Below are positions 24,820 through 34,135 of a DNA stretch of 64,000 nt, one piece after another. The notes under the pieces are model-generated. The model saw nothing but the letters and a program-made list of their open reading frames with translations. It did no database searches and had not been told where the DNA came from. The stretch lies in NCBI GenBank assembly GCA_028112705.1, contig JAOGYN010000007.1, positions 1-64,000 on the forward strand, read 5' to 3'. The number at the start of each line of letters is the position of its first letter. Within the stretch, counting starts at the first letter, position 1. The stretch is from GCA-002712045 sp028112705 (GTDB taxonomy: Bacteria; Pseudomonadota; Alphaproteobacteria; Rhodobacterales; Rhodobacteraceae). The position numbers and the translations under genes were made by a program.

Positions 24820-25776
24820 TTGAAAATTATACGTGATTATACCTTTTTAAATAAAGAAGACAAAGGCGCATGTGTAGCTATTGGCAACTTTGATGGTGTT
24901 CACAAGGGGCACTTATCGGTAATTGAACTTGCACGAGCCGCTGCTGAAACTCTCAATACAGCATTTGGAGTTATAACTTTTGAACCACACCCTAGAGCTT
25001 ATTTCCAACCAACTTCAAAACCTTTTAGATTAATGAGTGCTGAAGCACGTGCGAGTCAATTGGAAAAAGTTGGCATTAATAATTTGTATGAGTTGCAATT
25101 TAATTCTGCATTATCCTCACTAAGCGCAGATCAGTTTATAAATGATGTTCTCGTAAATGGTCTGGGCGTCAAACATATAGTCGTTGGCGAAGATTTTTGC
25201 TTTGGTAAAAATAGAAGTGGCTCAGTGAAAATGCTAGAAGATTATGGGAGGAAGTTAGGTTTTGGGGTCACAATTGCACCTTTAGTTGAAGATAATAAAG
25301 GGATATTTTCCTCTACTTCAATTAGAAACGCCATCACAGATGGACGCCCAGATGATGCTGCACATATGCTTGGCCATTGGTATCGCATAGAGGGCACTGT
25401 GATTTCAGGAGATCAAAGAGGTAGAGAGCTAGGGTATCCAACTGCAAACATGTCTTTAGATGGCCTACATTTGCCAAAATTTGGCGTTTATGCAGTAATC
25501 GCAGATATATTAACAGGCCCTTATAAGGGAAGGTTTTTTGGAGCTGCTTCATTAGGTGAGCGACCAACATTTGGAGTTAACATCCCAAATCTAGAAACTT
25601 TTATTTTTGATTTTTCTGGCGATATATATGAAGAAGAGCTCTCAATAGCGCTAGTTTCCTTTCAAAGGCCAGAGTTAAAATTTGATAATTTAGATGATTT
25701 GATAAAACAAATGGATCAAGATTGTAAAACCAGTATAAAAATCCTTAAAGATAAAGTTTCACAAAACTTCTGTTAA
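24820..25776 (+). CDS. ribF: RibF, bifunctional riboflavin kinase / FAD synthetase
   Basis: The 318-residue enzyme makes FMN and then FAD. The N-terminal adenylyltransferase has AIGNFDGVHKGHLSVIE near residue 21 and VVGEDFCFGKNRSG near 123; the C-terminal flavokinase starts at HWYRIEGTVISGDQRGRELG with YPTANMSL. It starts with TTG immediately after the MaoC stop, and the family N terminus (KIIRDY-like) supports that start. Its TAA stop shares bases with the stop of the convergent DUF2161 gene. Confidence 0.95.
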   Translation: MKIIRDYTFLNKEDKGACVAIGNFDGVHKGHLSVIELARAAAETLNTAFGVITFEPHPRAYFQPTSKPFRLMSAEARASQLEKVGINNLYELQFNSALSSLSADQFINDVLVNGLGVKHIVVGEDFCFGKNRSGSVKMLEDYGRKLGFGVTIAPLVEDNKGIFSSTSIRNAITDGRPDDAAHMLGHWYRIEGTVISGDQRGRELGYPTANMSLDGLHLPKFGVYAVIADILTGPYKGRFFGAASLGERPTFGVNIPNLETFIFDFSGDIYEEELSIALVSFQRPELKFDNLDDLIKQMDQDCKTSIKILKDKVSQNFC

Positions 25777-26441
25777 AAATAATTGTTTTTATATTTTTTT
25801 AATTCTTCTTTCCCTTTGTCAGTTACACCATAAAGACCATGTTCTATTTTATAAAACCAACCATAATAGTTGTTATATAATATTGACCTAGAATTTGATA
25901 TCCCCAAAGATTTTGCTAGTATATAAGGTTTCCCCTTCTCTCCACGAATTATTGCACCAGCTAGGTGAACTGCGTCTTGCCTATAAGCGGTCATAATCAT
26001 CTTTCTAGATTGCCCACCTAGGTTTGGATCACCTAATATTTGATAATACTCATGCAGAAGTTGCTTTGTTCTCTTTGAGTTTTTTACACCCTTTGTTATG
26101 TTAGGTTCACAATGAATTTTAACAAATTCTGTTGGTTTTAATCTAACCGTAATTAATCCTAGATTTAAACGACGGCAGATTTTTATTGCATCCTTAAGCA
26201 ATGAGCGACTTCGTGTTCCTTTCTGGATTGGAAAAGCTAAATACACTAAATCTGTCATTAATTGACGATCAATCCCCTGCATTAGTAATGACAGCGAAAA
26301 ACGTAATTTAAGTTCTACTATTATTGGGGACTCATTATCCTTAATTGCAACTACATCACAATTTTTAATTTCTGCTTTTACGCCATATCCCAAACGTTCA
26401 AAATACGTTTTTATTGGCTTGTATAAATCTGTCTCATACAT
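25773..26441 (-). CDS. DUF2161 protein with PD-(D/E)XK nuclease-like fold
   Basis: The 222-residue protein matches DUF2161: ETDLYKPIKTYFERLGYGVK at the start, followed by CDVVAIKDNESPIIVELKLRFSL in short pieces. The Asp of CDVVA and the Glu and Lys of VELK form the pattern of a PD-(D/E)XK phosphodiesterase core. A C-terminal winged-helix-like part follows (LAGAIIRGEKGKPYILAKSL, then GLYGVTDKGKEEL). Function is unknown, but a DNA-acting or RNA-acting role is plausible. It is convergent with ribF with a 4-base overlap. Confidence 0.8.
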   Translation of the reverse strand: MYETDLYKPIKTYFERLGYGVKAEIKNCDVVAIKDNESPIIVELKLRFSLSLLMQGIDRQLMTDLVYLAFPIQKGTRSRSLLKDAIKICRRLNLGLITVRLKPTEFVKIHCEPNITKGVKNSKRTKQLLHEYYQILGDPNLGGQSRKMIMTAYRQDAVHLAGAIIRGEKGKPYILAKSLGISNSRSILYNNYYGWFYKIEHGLYGVTDKGKEELKKYKNNYF

Positions 26442-26523
26442 TTTTTAAATACCTTAAGGTGAATTGGATAAATTTTTTATCATACCCCTTTCATTATTTT
26501 GTGTTTAAAGGCATGTATTAGTT

Positions 26524-26985
26524 ATGTGCAAACAAAAAAAACATCGACCAAAATTCTGGGAAAAATATAAATTAGCAGAACTTAGTAAAAATGAATGGGA
26601 GGCATTGTGCGATGGGTGTGGCAAATGTTGCCTTCGAAAAATTGAAGATGCAGATACTAATGAGGTCTTTTATACTAATGTTTCATGCAAGTTATTAGAA
26701 ACGAGTACTGCTCGGTGCCAAAACTATAAAATGCGAAAAAAAATTGTTCCTGATTGTATTATTTTAACTCCAAATAATATAAAAAAAATTGCCTATTGGA
26801 TGCCAAAAACTTGCGGCTACCGAAGAATGTATTATGGAGAACCATTGGAAAATTGGCACCCATTAATATCAGAAAATTCAAATAGTGCTTTTGAAGCTGG
26901 AGAAACAGTGGCAAATAAAATTATTCCAGAAACTGATATAAATGAAGAAGATTTAGAAGATTTTATTGAAGAAAAATGGTCATAA
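26524..26985 (+). CDS. YcgN/UPF0260-family cysteine-cluster protein
   Basis: The 153-residue protein begins FWEKYKLAELSKNEWEALCD and carries the CDGCGKCCL cluster near residue 35, then TNVSCKLL and ARCQNYKMRKKIVPDC. This is the YcgN family, whose conserved cysteines probably bind metal or a cluster; function is not established. AYWMPKTCGYRRMYYGEPL is also typical. The gene stands alone on the plus strand. Confidence 0.85.
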   Translation: MCKQKKHRPKFWEKYKLAELSKNEWEALCDGCGKCCLRKIEDADTNEVFYTNVSCKLLETSTARCQNYKMRKKIVPDCIILTPNNIKKIAYWMPKTCGYRRMYYGEPLENWHPLISENSNSAFEAGETVANKIIPETDINEEDLEDFIEEKWS

Positions 26986-27015
26986 CTTAATGGATCTTTT
27001 AATTTAGAATTAAAA

Positions 27016-27831
27016 TTAAAATTTCAGAAATTTTTCAACTTTTTCAGAGAATTCTTTAGGATGTGTAATGGGGGCCATATGTCCAGCTCCCCTAATAACT
27101 GATTTTGAGGCGTTTGGAAAAGTATTTAAAAGAGTTTTTTGCACTTCTGAGATTACAATTGGGGAATTTTCTCCTTCAAGTAAATACACTGGTTTTGTTA
27201 CTCGTTTATAATCTTTTAACCGCATTCTATCTTTACCAGGTGTTATCACAGATTTACTGCCCGCAGAAATTAAATGAATTCTTTCAACAATGTATGATCT
27301 TTGATGCAGTGGAATATCCTCCCATTTATTTCCAGTACCCCATAAATTCATAAACGCTTTTGCAGCTCCCTCAAAGTTTTCTTTTTCAATTAAGTCCGTA
27401 TAAGGTTTTTCTCTAACACTCCATTGATCATACATCGGATTACCAGAATCTTGTAAACAGCCAAAAAACACTGGCTCAAACAAAATTAAACTTTTTACTA
27501 ATTCAGGAAATTCATATGCAATTCGCATAGCAATAGTTGCCCCAAATGAATGACCCACCAAATGACAAGGACACCCAATATGTTTTAGCAAACCCACAAT
27601 GCTGGAAACACCCTGATCTTGGAATAGCACATCCTCATTCCAATCTTGGCTTTTTCCTTGACCGGGTAAGTCTGGTGCAAACATTTTAAATTTCCCTGAA
27701 AGTTGTTCAATGACTCCATTCCAAGCACCGCCATGGGCCAATGAACAATGCAACAATACCATTTCTGGCCCACCAAGGCCTGCCTCTTGCCAAGCTGTTT
27801 TATACCCACCAAAGGATGCTGTTTGGTTCAA
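27016..27831 (-). CDS. Alpha/beta-fold hydrolase
   Basis: The 271-residue hydrolase shows the oxyanion region VLLHCSLAHGGAWNGVI, the nucleophile elbow GHSFGATIAMRI near residue 94 and a C-terminal GAGHMAPITHP near 253 with the catalytic His. The acid is probably in the YLLEGENSPIV region. No signal peptide is present, so it is cytosolic. It starts with TTG after AAGGA. The substrate cannot be read from sequence or neighbours. Confidence 0.85.
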   Translation of the reverse strand: MNQTASFGGYKTAWQEAGLGGPEMVLLHCSLAHGGAWNGVIEQLSGKFKMFAPDLPGQGKSQDWNEDVLFQDQGVSSIVGLLKHIGCPCHLVGHSFGATIAMRIAYEFPELVKSLILFEPVFFGCLQDSGNPMYDQWSVREKPYTDLIEKENFEGAAKAFMNLWGTGNKWEDIPLHQRSYIVERIHLISAGSKSVITPGKDRMRLKDYKRVTKPVYLLEGENSPIVISEVQKTLLNTFPNASKSVIRGAGHMAPITHPKEFSEKVEKFLKF

Positions 27832-27988
27832 TTTTTTTTCCTTTTCACAATATTAGATCAGAAATTTATGGTAATGTTGCTAATTTGGGATACAATTAAA
27901 AAAAAAGTATAATATTTTATCTTGTTACTTTGCAAGAAGGTTTGGCGATGATAAGTGGTATTAAACCGTATAATAACTGAGGATAAGA

Positions 27989-29011
27989 ATGGCATTTTCA
28001 TATGAACCTAAGTTAATATCTGGAAATTCAAATCGACCACTTTCTAATGCGATAAGTCGTCGCCTTTCAATGCATAGAGGAAAACCAACAGAACTAGTTA
28101 ATGCTCGAATTGAACGCTTTAATGATCAAGAGATTTTTGTGGAAGTGTACGAAAATGTTCGTGGTGAAGATATGTTCATAATTCAATCAACATCAAATCC
28201 AACGAACGATAATTTGATGGAGTTACTGATTATGTCCGATGCATTACGGCGTTCTTCCGCTGCTAGAATTACTGCTGTAATTCCTTATTTTGGGTATGCA
28301 AGACAAGATAGACGCACTAAAGCTCGCACCCCAATTTCAGCAAAACTTGTTGCTAATTTGATAGCTCAGGCGGGCATAGAAAGAGTTTTAACGATGGATT
28401 TACACGCGGCTCAAATCCAAGGATTTTTTGACCTACCGGTGGATAACCTTTATGCTTCACCTATTTTTGCGTTAGACATACAAAATCAATTTAGTGAATT
28501 AAATGACCTTATGATTATATCACCTGATGTTGGTGGTGTCGCAAGGGCGCGAGAATTGGCGCAGAGATTAAAGTGTCCTTTAGCTATAGTTGATAAGAGA
28601 AGGGGGAACGTTGGTGAAGTAACCGAAATGACCGTAATTGGAACCGTTAAAGGGAAAAAATGTATTATAGTAGATGATATTTGTGATACCGCGGGTACAT
28701 TATGTAAAGCGGCTGAAGTGTTACTTGAGGCGGGAGCAACAGAAGTACACTCATACATATCACATGGTGTGATGTCTGGGCCTGCAATAGAACGTGTAAC
28801 AAATTCTGTAATGAAAAGCTTGGTAATAACCGATTCAATTCAACCAACAGACACAGTATTAAATGCCCCAAATATAAGAATTGTTCCTATAGCACCTTTA
28901 TTTGCACAAGCTATACTAAATATAGCACAAGGAACTTCAGTATCTTCCTTATTTGACAGCGCTTCTCTTAATACAATTTATGAGGGGCCATTAACTAAAT
29001 TACTGGTTTAA
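27989..29011 (+). CDS. prs: Prs, ribose-phosphate pyrophosphokinase
   Basis: The 340-residue enzyme makes PRPP from ribose 5-phosphate and ATP for nucleotides, His and Trp. Motifs include EIFVEVYENVRGEDMFIIQS near residue 48, YFGYARQDRR near 99 and the PRPP loop IIVDDICDTAGTL near 225. GAGGAT precedes the ATG. Its stop is only 7 bases from the stop of convergent atpC. It has a slightly longer C terminus than the E. coli enzyme (315). Confidence 0.97.
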   Translation: MAFSYEPKLISGNSNRPLSNAISRRLSMHRGKPTELVNARIERFNDQEIFVEVYENVRGEDMFIIQSTSNPTNDNLMELLIMSDALRRSSAARITAVIPYFGYARQDRRTKARTPISAKLVANLIAQAGIERVLTMDLHAAQIQGFFDLPVDNLYASPIFALDIQNQFSELNDLMIISPDVGGVARARELAQRLKCPLAIVDKRRGNVGEVTEMTVIGTVKGKKCIIVDDICDTAGTLCKAAEVLLEAGATEVHSYISHGVMSGPAIERVTNSVMKSLVITDSIQPTDTVLNAPNIRIVPIAPLFAQAILNIAQGTSVSSLFDSASLNTIYEGPLTKLLV

Positions 29012-29018
29012 AATTTAG

Positions 29019-29417
29019 TCAAAGATTAAGAATCTCAATAAGTAATTTCGTATCAGCAAGCTTTTTGTCAGCAGAATCTTTAGCATCAGCATGAACATTT
29101 TCCACTAAATTCTCTGCATCTTTAATGAGACCATCAATTATGTCTCGTGACACATTATCTTTATCGTAAGCTTGTTCAGCTAAAATTGAGGTTGCATCTG
29201 CATTTATCTCAACAAATCCACCGGTTACAAGATACTCAAAGGCACCTTTATCAGAATTTACTTTAACAATACCTGGTCTTAAAGTCGTAATGACAGGCGC
29301 ATGCTCTGGCATCGCCGTAAAATCACCTTCAGAACCAGGAATTTGTACAGATAAAACCTCCATAGAAGCTAAAGCAGCTTCCGGAGACACAAGATCAAAT
29401 TGCATTAAGGTTGCCAT
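29019..29417 (-). CDS. atpC: AtpC, ATP synthase F1 epsilon subunit
   Basis: The 132-residue subunit couples rotation to catalysis in F1. It begins TLMQFDLVSPEAALASMEVL and has PGSEGDFTAMPEHAPVITTL, the family beta-sandwich signature, followed by LVTGGFVEINADATSILAE. The helical tail is present but divergent. It is the last gene of atpHAGDC, 12 bases after atpD. Confidence 0.96.
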   Translation of the reverse strand: MATLMQFDLVSPEAALASMEVLSVQIPGSEGDFTAMPEHAPVITTLRPGIVKVNSDKGAFEYLVTGGFVEINADATSILAEQAYDKDNVSRDIIDGLIKDAENLVENVHADAKDSADKKLADTKLLIEILNL

Positions 29418-29429
29418 TCTGAGTTCCTC

Positions 29430-30863
29430 TTACGCAGCTTCAGACGCCAAACGTTCTGCTTTTTCAATAACTTCATCAATTCCACCCACCATATAAAAAG
29501 CAGCTTCTGGAAGATGATCAAACTCTCCAGCAATAACTCTTTTGAAGCTATCGATAGTATCTTCTAAAGAAACCTGTTTCCCGTCAGAACCAGTAAATAC
29601 TTTTGCAACATCGAATGGTTGTGACAAAAATCTTTGGATTTTTCTAGCCCTTGAAACTGTTAATTTATCTTCCTCAGAAAGCTCATCCATACCTAGAATA
29701 GCTATAATATCTTGCAGAGATTTATATGTTTGCAAAATCACCTGAACTTCCCGCGCAACGTTATAATGCTCTTCACCAATAATAGTCGGATCAAGCAGGC
29801 GAGATGTTGAATCTAACGGATCAACAGCTGGATAAATCCCTAATTCGGATATAGCTCTGGACAAAACAGTTGTGGCATCCAAATGCGCAAATGATGTAGC
29901 TGGTGCTGGGTCAGTTAAATCATCAGCAGGGACATAAACGGCCTGAACAGAAGTTATGGAGCCTGCTTTTGTCGAAGTAATGCGTTCTTGCATTGCTCCC
30001 ATATCAGTTGCTAGCGTTGGTTGATAACCAACCGCTGATGGTATCCGTCCCAATAAGGCTGATACTTCAGATCCAGCTTGTGTGAATCGAAAAATATTGT
30101 CTACAAAAAACAATACGTCAGAACCAGTATCATCCCGGAACTGTTCAGCCAATGTCAGACCTGACAAAGCAACCCTCATTCTTGCACCAGGAGGTTCGTT
30201 CATTTGACCATAAACAAGGGCAATTTTTGAATCTTCTAACTTATCTGGTACAATAACTCCTGATTCAATCATCTCATGATAAAGATCATTACCTTCTCTA
30301 GTACGCTCACCTACCCCTGCAAACACAGACACACCTGAGTGCACCTTCGCAATATTATTTATCAGCTCCATAATTAGAACAGTTTTACCAACCCCGGCGC
30401 CACCAAAAAGGCCAATCTTACCACCCTTTGTGTAAGGTGCTAACAAATCAACCACTTTAATGCCTGTAACTAACATCTCAGATTCTGTTGCTTGATCTGC
30501 AAAATCGGGTGCTGGTTGATGTATAGAACGTGTTTCTTTTGCATTAACTGGGCCTTTTTCATCAACAGGCTCTCCAACAACATTTATAATCCGTCCTAAT
30601 GTAGCTTCCCCAACAGGAACCATTATTGGGCTTCCAGTATCTTTTACAATCTGCCCCCTAACCAAACCTTCAGAAGCATCCATTGCAACTGTTCTTACAG
30701 TACTTTCACCAAGGTGTTGGGCCACTTCTAAGATTAAACGATTTCCATTATTTTCTGTCTCCAAAGCATTCAAAATTTGTGGTAAATCACCATCAAATTG
30801 AACATCTACAACAGCACCAATTACCTGCGTTATCTTACCTATAGATACTTTTTCTTTTGCCAT
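29430..30863 (-). CDS. atpD: AtpD, ATP synthase F1 beta subunit
   Basis: The 477-residue catalytic subunit carries the P-loop GLFGGAGVGKTVLI near residue 155, the catalytic Glu region GVGERTREGNDLYHE and the Walker B strand DVLFFVDNIFRF. ALLGRIPSAVGYQPTLA is the beta-subunit signature. Length is normal. It follows atpG by 17 bases. Confidence 0.98.
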   Translation of the reverse strand: MAKEKVSIGKITQVIGAVVDVQFDGDLPQILNALETENNGNRLILEVAQHLGESTVRTVAMDASEGLVRGQIVKDTGSPIMVPVGEATLGRIINVVGEPVDEKGPVNAKETRSIHQPAPDFADQATESEMLVTGIKVVDLLAPYTKGGKIGLFGGAGVGKTVLIMELINNIAKVHSGVSVFAGVGERTREGNDLYHEMIESGVIVPDKLEDSKIALVYGQMNEPPGARMRVALSGLTLAEQFRDDTGSDVLFFVDNIFRFTQAGSEVSALLGRIPSAVGYQPTLATDMGAMQERITSTKAGSITSVQAVYVPADDLTDPAPATSFAHLDATTVLSRAISELGIYPAVDPLDSTSRLLDPTIIGEEHYNVAREVQVILQTYKSLQDIIAILGMDELSEEDKLTVSRARKIQRFLSQPFDVAKVFTGSDGKQVSLEDTIDSFKRVIAGEFDHLPEAAFYMVGGIDEVIEKAERLASEAA

Positions 30864-30880
30864 TATTCTTCTCCGGTTTA

Positions 30881-31753
30881 TCAGAGCGCTTCTGCGCCTG
30901 AAATAATCTCAATAAGTTCATTAGTAATCACAGCCTGACGTGATCGGTTATATTCGATTGTTAATTTATCTATCATATCACCAGCATTTCGCGTTGCGCT
31001 GTCCATCGCAGACATTCTGGCGCCTTGTTCTGAAGCACCATTTTCAAGCAAAGCAGTAAATATCTGTGTTGACATCGCTCTAGGCAAAAGCTCTGCTAGG
31101 ATCTCTGTCTCATCTGGTTCATATTCATAGAATGAATTATCAATATTTGCGGTCTCTTTGAGTACAGCTGGTATTAATTGTAAAGCAGTAGGAACTTGGC
31201 TTATAACAGATTTAAATTCGTTATAAAAAATAGTGCATATGTCAAATTCTTCCACGCTAAATCTAGCCAAAACATCATCAGCAATAGATTTTGCGTTCCC
31301 ATAACCAAGACGTTTTACCTCTGATAGATCAACATGATTTATCATTAAATCTGCATAATCACGCTTGATCTGCTCACGACCCTTTTTTCCCACAGTTATT
31401 ATTTTTACTGTTTTTCCAGAATTTTGTAAATCAGCTATGTGGCTTTTAGCCAGACGTACTATCGATGAGTTAAAACCACCGCATAACCCACGCTCAGAGG
31501 TCGCCAAGATCAACAAATGAACATCTGAGTGTCCTGAACCAGCAAGAAGCCTTGGGGCTGATTCAGAATCTCCCACGCCAGAAACCAAGTTACTCATGAC
31601 AGCACTCATCCTATCAGCATATGGTCTTGCGCTTACTGCAGCCTCTTGAGCTCGACGTAATTTAGCCGCGGCAACCATCTGCATCGCTTTAGTGATTTTA
31701 CGCGTCGACGTGACACTGGCAATCCGGTTTTTCAGGTCTTTTAGACTAGGCAT
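30881..31753 (-). CDS. atpG: AtpG, ATP synthase F1 gamma subunit
   Basis: The 290-residue rotor shaft has the N-terminal helix with LKDLKNRIASVTSTRKITKA and MQMVAAAKLRRAQ, the central ERGLCGGFNSSIVR, and the C-terminal helix MDSATRNAGDMIDKLTIEYN. It follows atpA by 30 bases in the F1 operon. Confidence 0.98.
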   Translation of the reverse strand: MPSLKDLKNRIASVTSTRKITKAMQMVAAAKLRRAQEAAVSARPYADRMSAVMSNLVSGVGDSESAPRLLAGSGHSDVHLLILATSERGLCGGFNSSIVRLAKSHIADLQNSGKTVKIITVGKKGREQIKRDYADLMINHVDLSEVKRLGYGNAKSIADDVLARFSVEEFDICTIFYNEFKSVISQVPTALQLIPAVLKETANIDNSFYEYEPDETEILAELLPRAMSTQIFTALLENGASEQGARMSAMDSATRNAGDMIDKLTIEYNRSRQAVITNELIEIISGAEAL

Positions 31754-31783
31754 TTGTCAAATTTGATCCCGTACTTAACAACT

Positions 31784-33322
31784 TCAAACGAAGTCTTTTG
31801 AAAATGTATCAAGGGCACTCTTTATTGAGTCTTCTAAATCACCCTTAACCTTACGATCATTATTAGTAATATCATTTAATAATTCTGAGTTATTAGAGCG
31901 CAAGTGCGCTACTAAACCCGTTTCATATCGCCCAACATCTGCGATGGCTATTTTGTCTAGATACCCTTTGGTCCCAGCATAAATTGTACAAACAATTTCC
32001 GCATTTGATAGCGGTGAATATTGTGTTTGCTTCATCAATTCCGTCAGTCGTGCACCTCGATTTAATAATTGCTGAGTTGCTGCGTCTAGATCAGACCCAA
32101 ATTGAGCAAAAGCTGCCATTTCTCGATACTGAGCCAATTCTAGCTTAACTGGTCCAGCTACAGACTTCATCGCATCAGTTTGAGCTGAAGATCCAACACG
32201 TGAAACTGATAAGCCGGTATTAACTGCTGGCCGTATTCCTGAATTAAACAACTCTGTTTCTAGAAATATTTGCCCATCTGTAATTGAAATAACATTAGTG
32301 GGAATAAATGCAGAAACATCACCGCCCTGAGTTTCAATAATTGGTAAAGCTGTAAGTGAGCCAGACCCATTATCTTCATTTAACTTTGATGATCTTTCTA
32401 ATAATCTGGAATGCAAGTAAAAAACATCACCAGGGTAGGCTTCACGCCCAGGAGGTCGACGCAATAAAAGAGACATTTGTCGATAAGCAACCGCTTGCTT
32501 TGACAAGTCATCATATACAATTAGGGCATGTCTACCATTATCACGAAAATGTTCCGCCATAGATGTTGCAGAATAGGGCGCTAGGAATTGCATTGGAGCA
32601 GGATCAGAGGCTGTAGCCGCAACTATTATAGTGTATGCCATCGCTCCAGTTTCTTCCAATTTTTTTACAAGCTGTGCAACAGTTGATCTTTTTTGACCAA
32701 TGGCCACATAAATGCAGTATAGCTTTTTACCCTCATCGTCACCGGCAGCATCGTTATAAGATTTTTGATTTAAAATTGCGTCTAAAGCTATAGCAGTTTT
32801 ACCCGTTTGACGATCTCCAATAATTAATTCTCGCTGACCTCGACCAATTGGAATCATAGCATCGACAGACTTAAGACCCGTGGCCATTGGTTCATGAACC
32901 GATTTACGTGGAATTATGCCTGGAGCCTTCACGTCAGCTACTGATCTTTCTTTTGTCTTTATTGGACCTTTGCCATCAATCGGGTTACCTAATCCATCTA
33001 CAACTCTACCTAAAAGCTCATCGCCAATAGGTACGTCTACGATCGCATTAGTTCGTTTTACCGTGTCGCCTTCTTTAATATCTCTATCTGATCCGAAAAT
33101 AACAATACCCACATTGTCTATCTCCAAATTAAGAGCCATACCTCTGATACCACCAGGAAATTCAACCATCTCACCGGCCTGGATATTATCCAAACCATGA
33201 ACTCGTGCAATTCCATCTCCCACACTGAGGACACGACCTACTTCTGTAACCTCTACTTCTTGACCAAAGTTTTTAATTTGGCCTTTTAAAATCTCTGAAA
33301 TCTCTGCAGCTTGAATGCTCAT
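31784..33322 (-). CDS. atpA: AtpA, ATP synthase F1 alpha subunit
   Basis: The 512-residue regulatory nucleotide-binding subunit has GRGQRELIIGDRQTGKTAIA near residue 160 as P-loop and the alpha signature RPAVNTGLSVSRVGSSAQ near 361. Length is normal. Its first base is the last base of the atpH stop codon, so translation is coupled. Confidence 0.98.
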   Translation of the reverse strand: MSIQAAEISEILKGQIKNFGQEVEVTEVGRVLSVGDGIARVHGLDNIQAGEMVEFPGGIRGMALNLEIDNVGIVIFGSDRDIKEGDTVKRTNAIVDVPIGDELLGRVVDGLGNPIDGKGPIKTKERSVADVKAPGIIPRKSVHEPMATGLKSVDAMIPIGRGQRELIIGDRQTGKTAIALDAILNQKSYNDAAGDDEGKKLYCIYVAIGQKRSTVAQLVKKLEETGAMAYTIIVAATASDPAPMQFLAPYSATSMAEHFRDNGRHALIVYDDLSKQAVAYRQMSLLLRRPPGREAYPGDVFYLHSRLLERSSKLNEDNGSGSLTALPIIETQGGDVSAFIPTNVISITDGQIFLETELFNSGIRPAVNTGLSVSRVGSSAQTDAMKSVAGPVKLELAQYREMAAFAQFGSDLDAATQQLLNRGARLTELMKQTQYSPLSNAEIVCTIYAGTKGYLDKIAIADVGRYETGLVAHLRSNNSELLNDITNNDRKVKGDLEDSIKSALDTFSKDFV

Positions 33323-33882
33323 TACCGGACCTCTTTCATAATATTTTGTAGGTTTTCTAATTTAGAACGAATTGAGCTATCAATCATTTTTGAACCTACC
33401 TTTACAATAAGACCACCAATCAAAGTTTGATCAATAGTCGATTTTATCTTTATTTCTTTTCCAATGGCATTTTTTAATGTCTTAACCAGTTTCTTACTTT
33501 GAACTTCTGATAGTTCATCGGCAGATGTTACGCTAACCGTAACTTCTCCCTTATCTTCAGCAATATAGGAGTTCACTTCATCAATTAAACTAGGTAAAAT
33601 ATAAAGCCTTCTTTTTGAAGACATTAACCCCAAAGTATTTTGCATCAAATCTGTAAGATTCATTTTTTTCGAAATGGCTATTATTGCTAATTCTTGTTGA
33701 GATCTACTGTAGATAGGCGAAGAAATTAAATTTCTAAGATCTTCACTAATTTTCAAGGCTTCTGAAAGAGAAAATAGATCTCGCTCCAGTAAGTCTAATT
33801 GTTTGTCTTCTTTAGCTAAACCAAAAATAGCCTTTGCATATCTAGTAGCAACTCCTGATGACATAGATGCTGATTTAGACAC
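33322..33882 (-). CDS. atpH: AtpH, ATP synthase F1 delta subunit
   Basis: The stator subunit of about 186 residues links F1 to the peripheral stalk. It shows SSGVATRYAKAIFGLAKEDK at the N terminus and the C-terminal TIDQTLIGGLIVKVGSKMID with the conserved GG. I chose the GTG at 33882, preceded by GGAAGA, because it gives the N terminus usual for alphaproteobacteria; a GTG at 33915 would add eleven residues. It is the first gene of the operon, with a 253-base region upstream that holds two inverted repeats. Confidence 0.93.
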   Translation of the reverse strand: MSKSASMSSGVATRYAKAIFGLAKEDKQLDLLERDLFSLSEALKISEDLRNLISSPIYSRSQQELAIIAISKKMNLTDLMQNTLGLMSSKRRLYILPSLIDEVNSYIAEDKGEVTVSVTSADELSEVQSKKLVKTLKNAIGKEIKIKSTIDQTLIGGLIVKVGSKMIDSSIRSKLENLQNIMKEVR

Positions 33883-33950
33883 AGACAATCTTCCATTCTT
33901 CTTGAACCTGCCCACACTGAACTAAAAGTGCGAGAGGAGAGTTATCTTAC

Positions 33951-33967
33951 CTTTCCTAAACGGAAAG
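33951..33967. repeat. Short inverted repeat in the atp leader region
   Basis: CTTTCC (33951-33956) and GGAAAG (33962-33967) pair around a five-base loop about 70 bases upstream of the atpH start. It would form a hairpin near the 5' end of the atpHAGDC message; no U tract follows in either direction. Confidence 0.5.
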
Positions 33968-33996
33968 AGGTGTAAACAAGCGATGTATTAACAAAG

Positions 33997-34024
33997 GCTG
34001 TAGGCGGTGGCAACCACCCATAGC
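33997..34024. repeat. GC-rich inverted repeat between the methyltransferase and atpH genes
   Basis: GGTGG and CCACC (34006-34010, 34014-34018) enclose a 3-base loop, flanked by GCTGT (33997-34001) and ATAGC (34020-34024), which pair with a G-T wobble if read as plus-strand RNA. It stands out in a very AT-rich gap. No T tract follows, so it is not a classical terminator; it could be an RNA structure or a protein site. Confidence 0.5.
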
Positions 34025-34135
34025 AACTAAAGCAAGAATTTATTTTGAGCCTTTTCAATAAGTTAAATAATTCACAACTAAACAACTTAAATAATAAAAT
34101 GAATCACTAGTAATTTAATGTGTTAAACTCGGTTA

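Noticed and set aside
26997..27015. TTTTAATT/AATTAAAA inverted repeat between the YcgN-like and hydrolase genes as terminator
   Set aside because: The stem is only A-T pairs with a 3-base loop and lacks a proper U tract; it is likely chance in an AT-rich gap.
27832..27988. A promoter or riboswitch upstream of prs
   Set aside because: TATAAT-like boxes occur, but no -35 at acceptable spacing and no known riboswitch motif could be identified.
33951..34135. A tRNA, SRP RNA, tmRNA, 6S or RNase P RNA in the atp upstream gap
   Set aside because: None of the conserved sequence blocks of these RNAs was found; only the two short inverted repeats remain.
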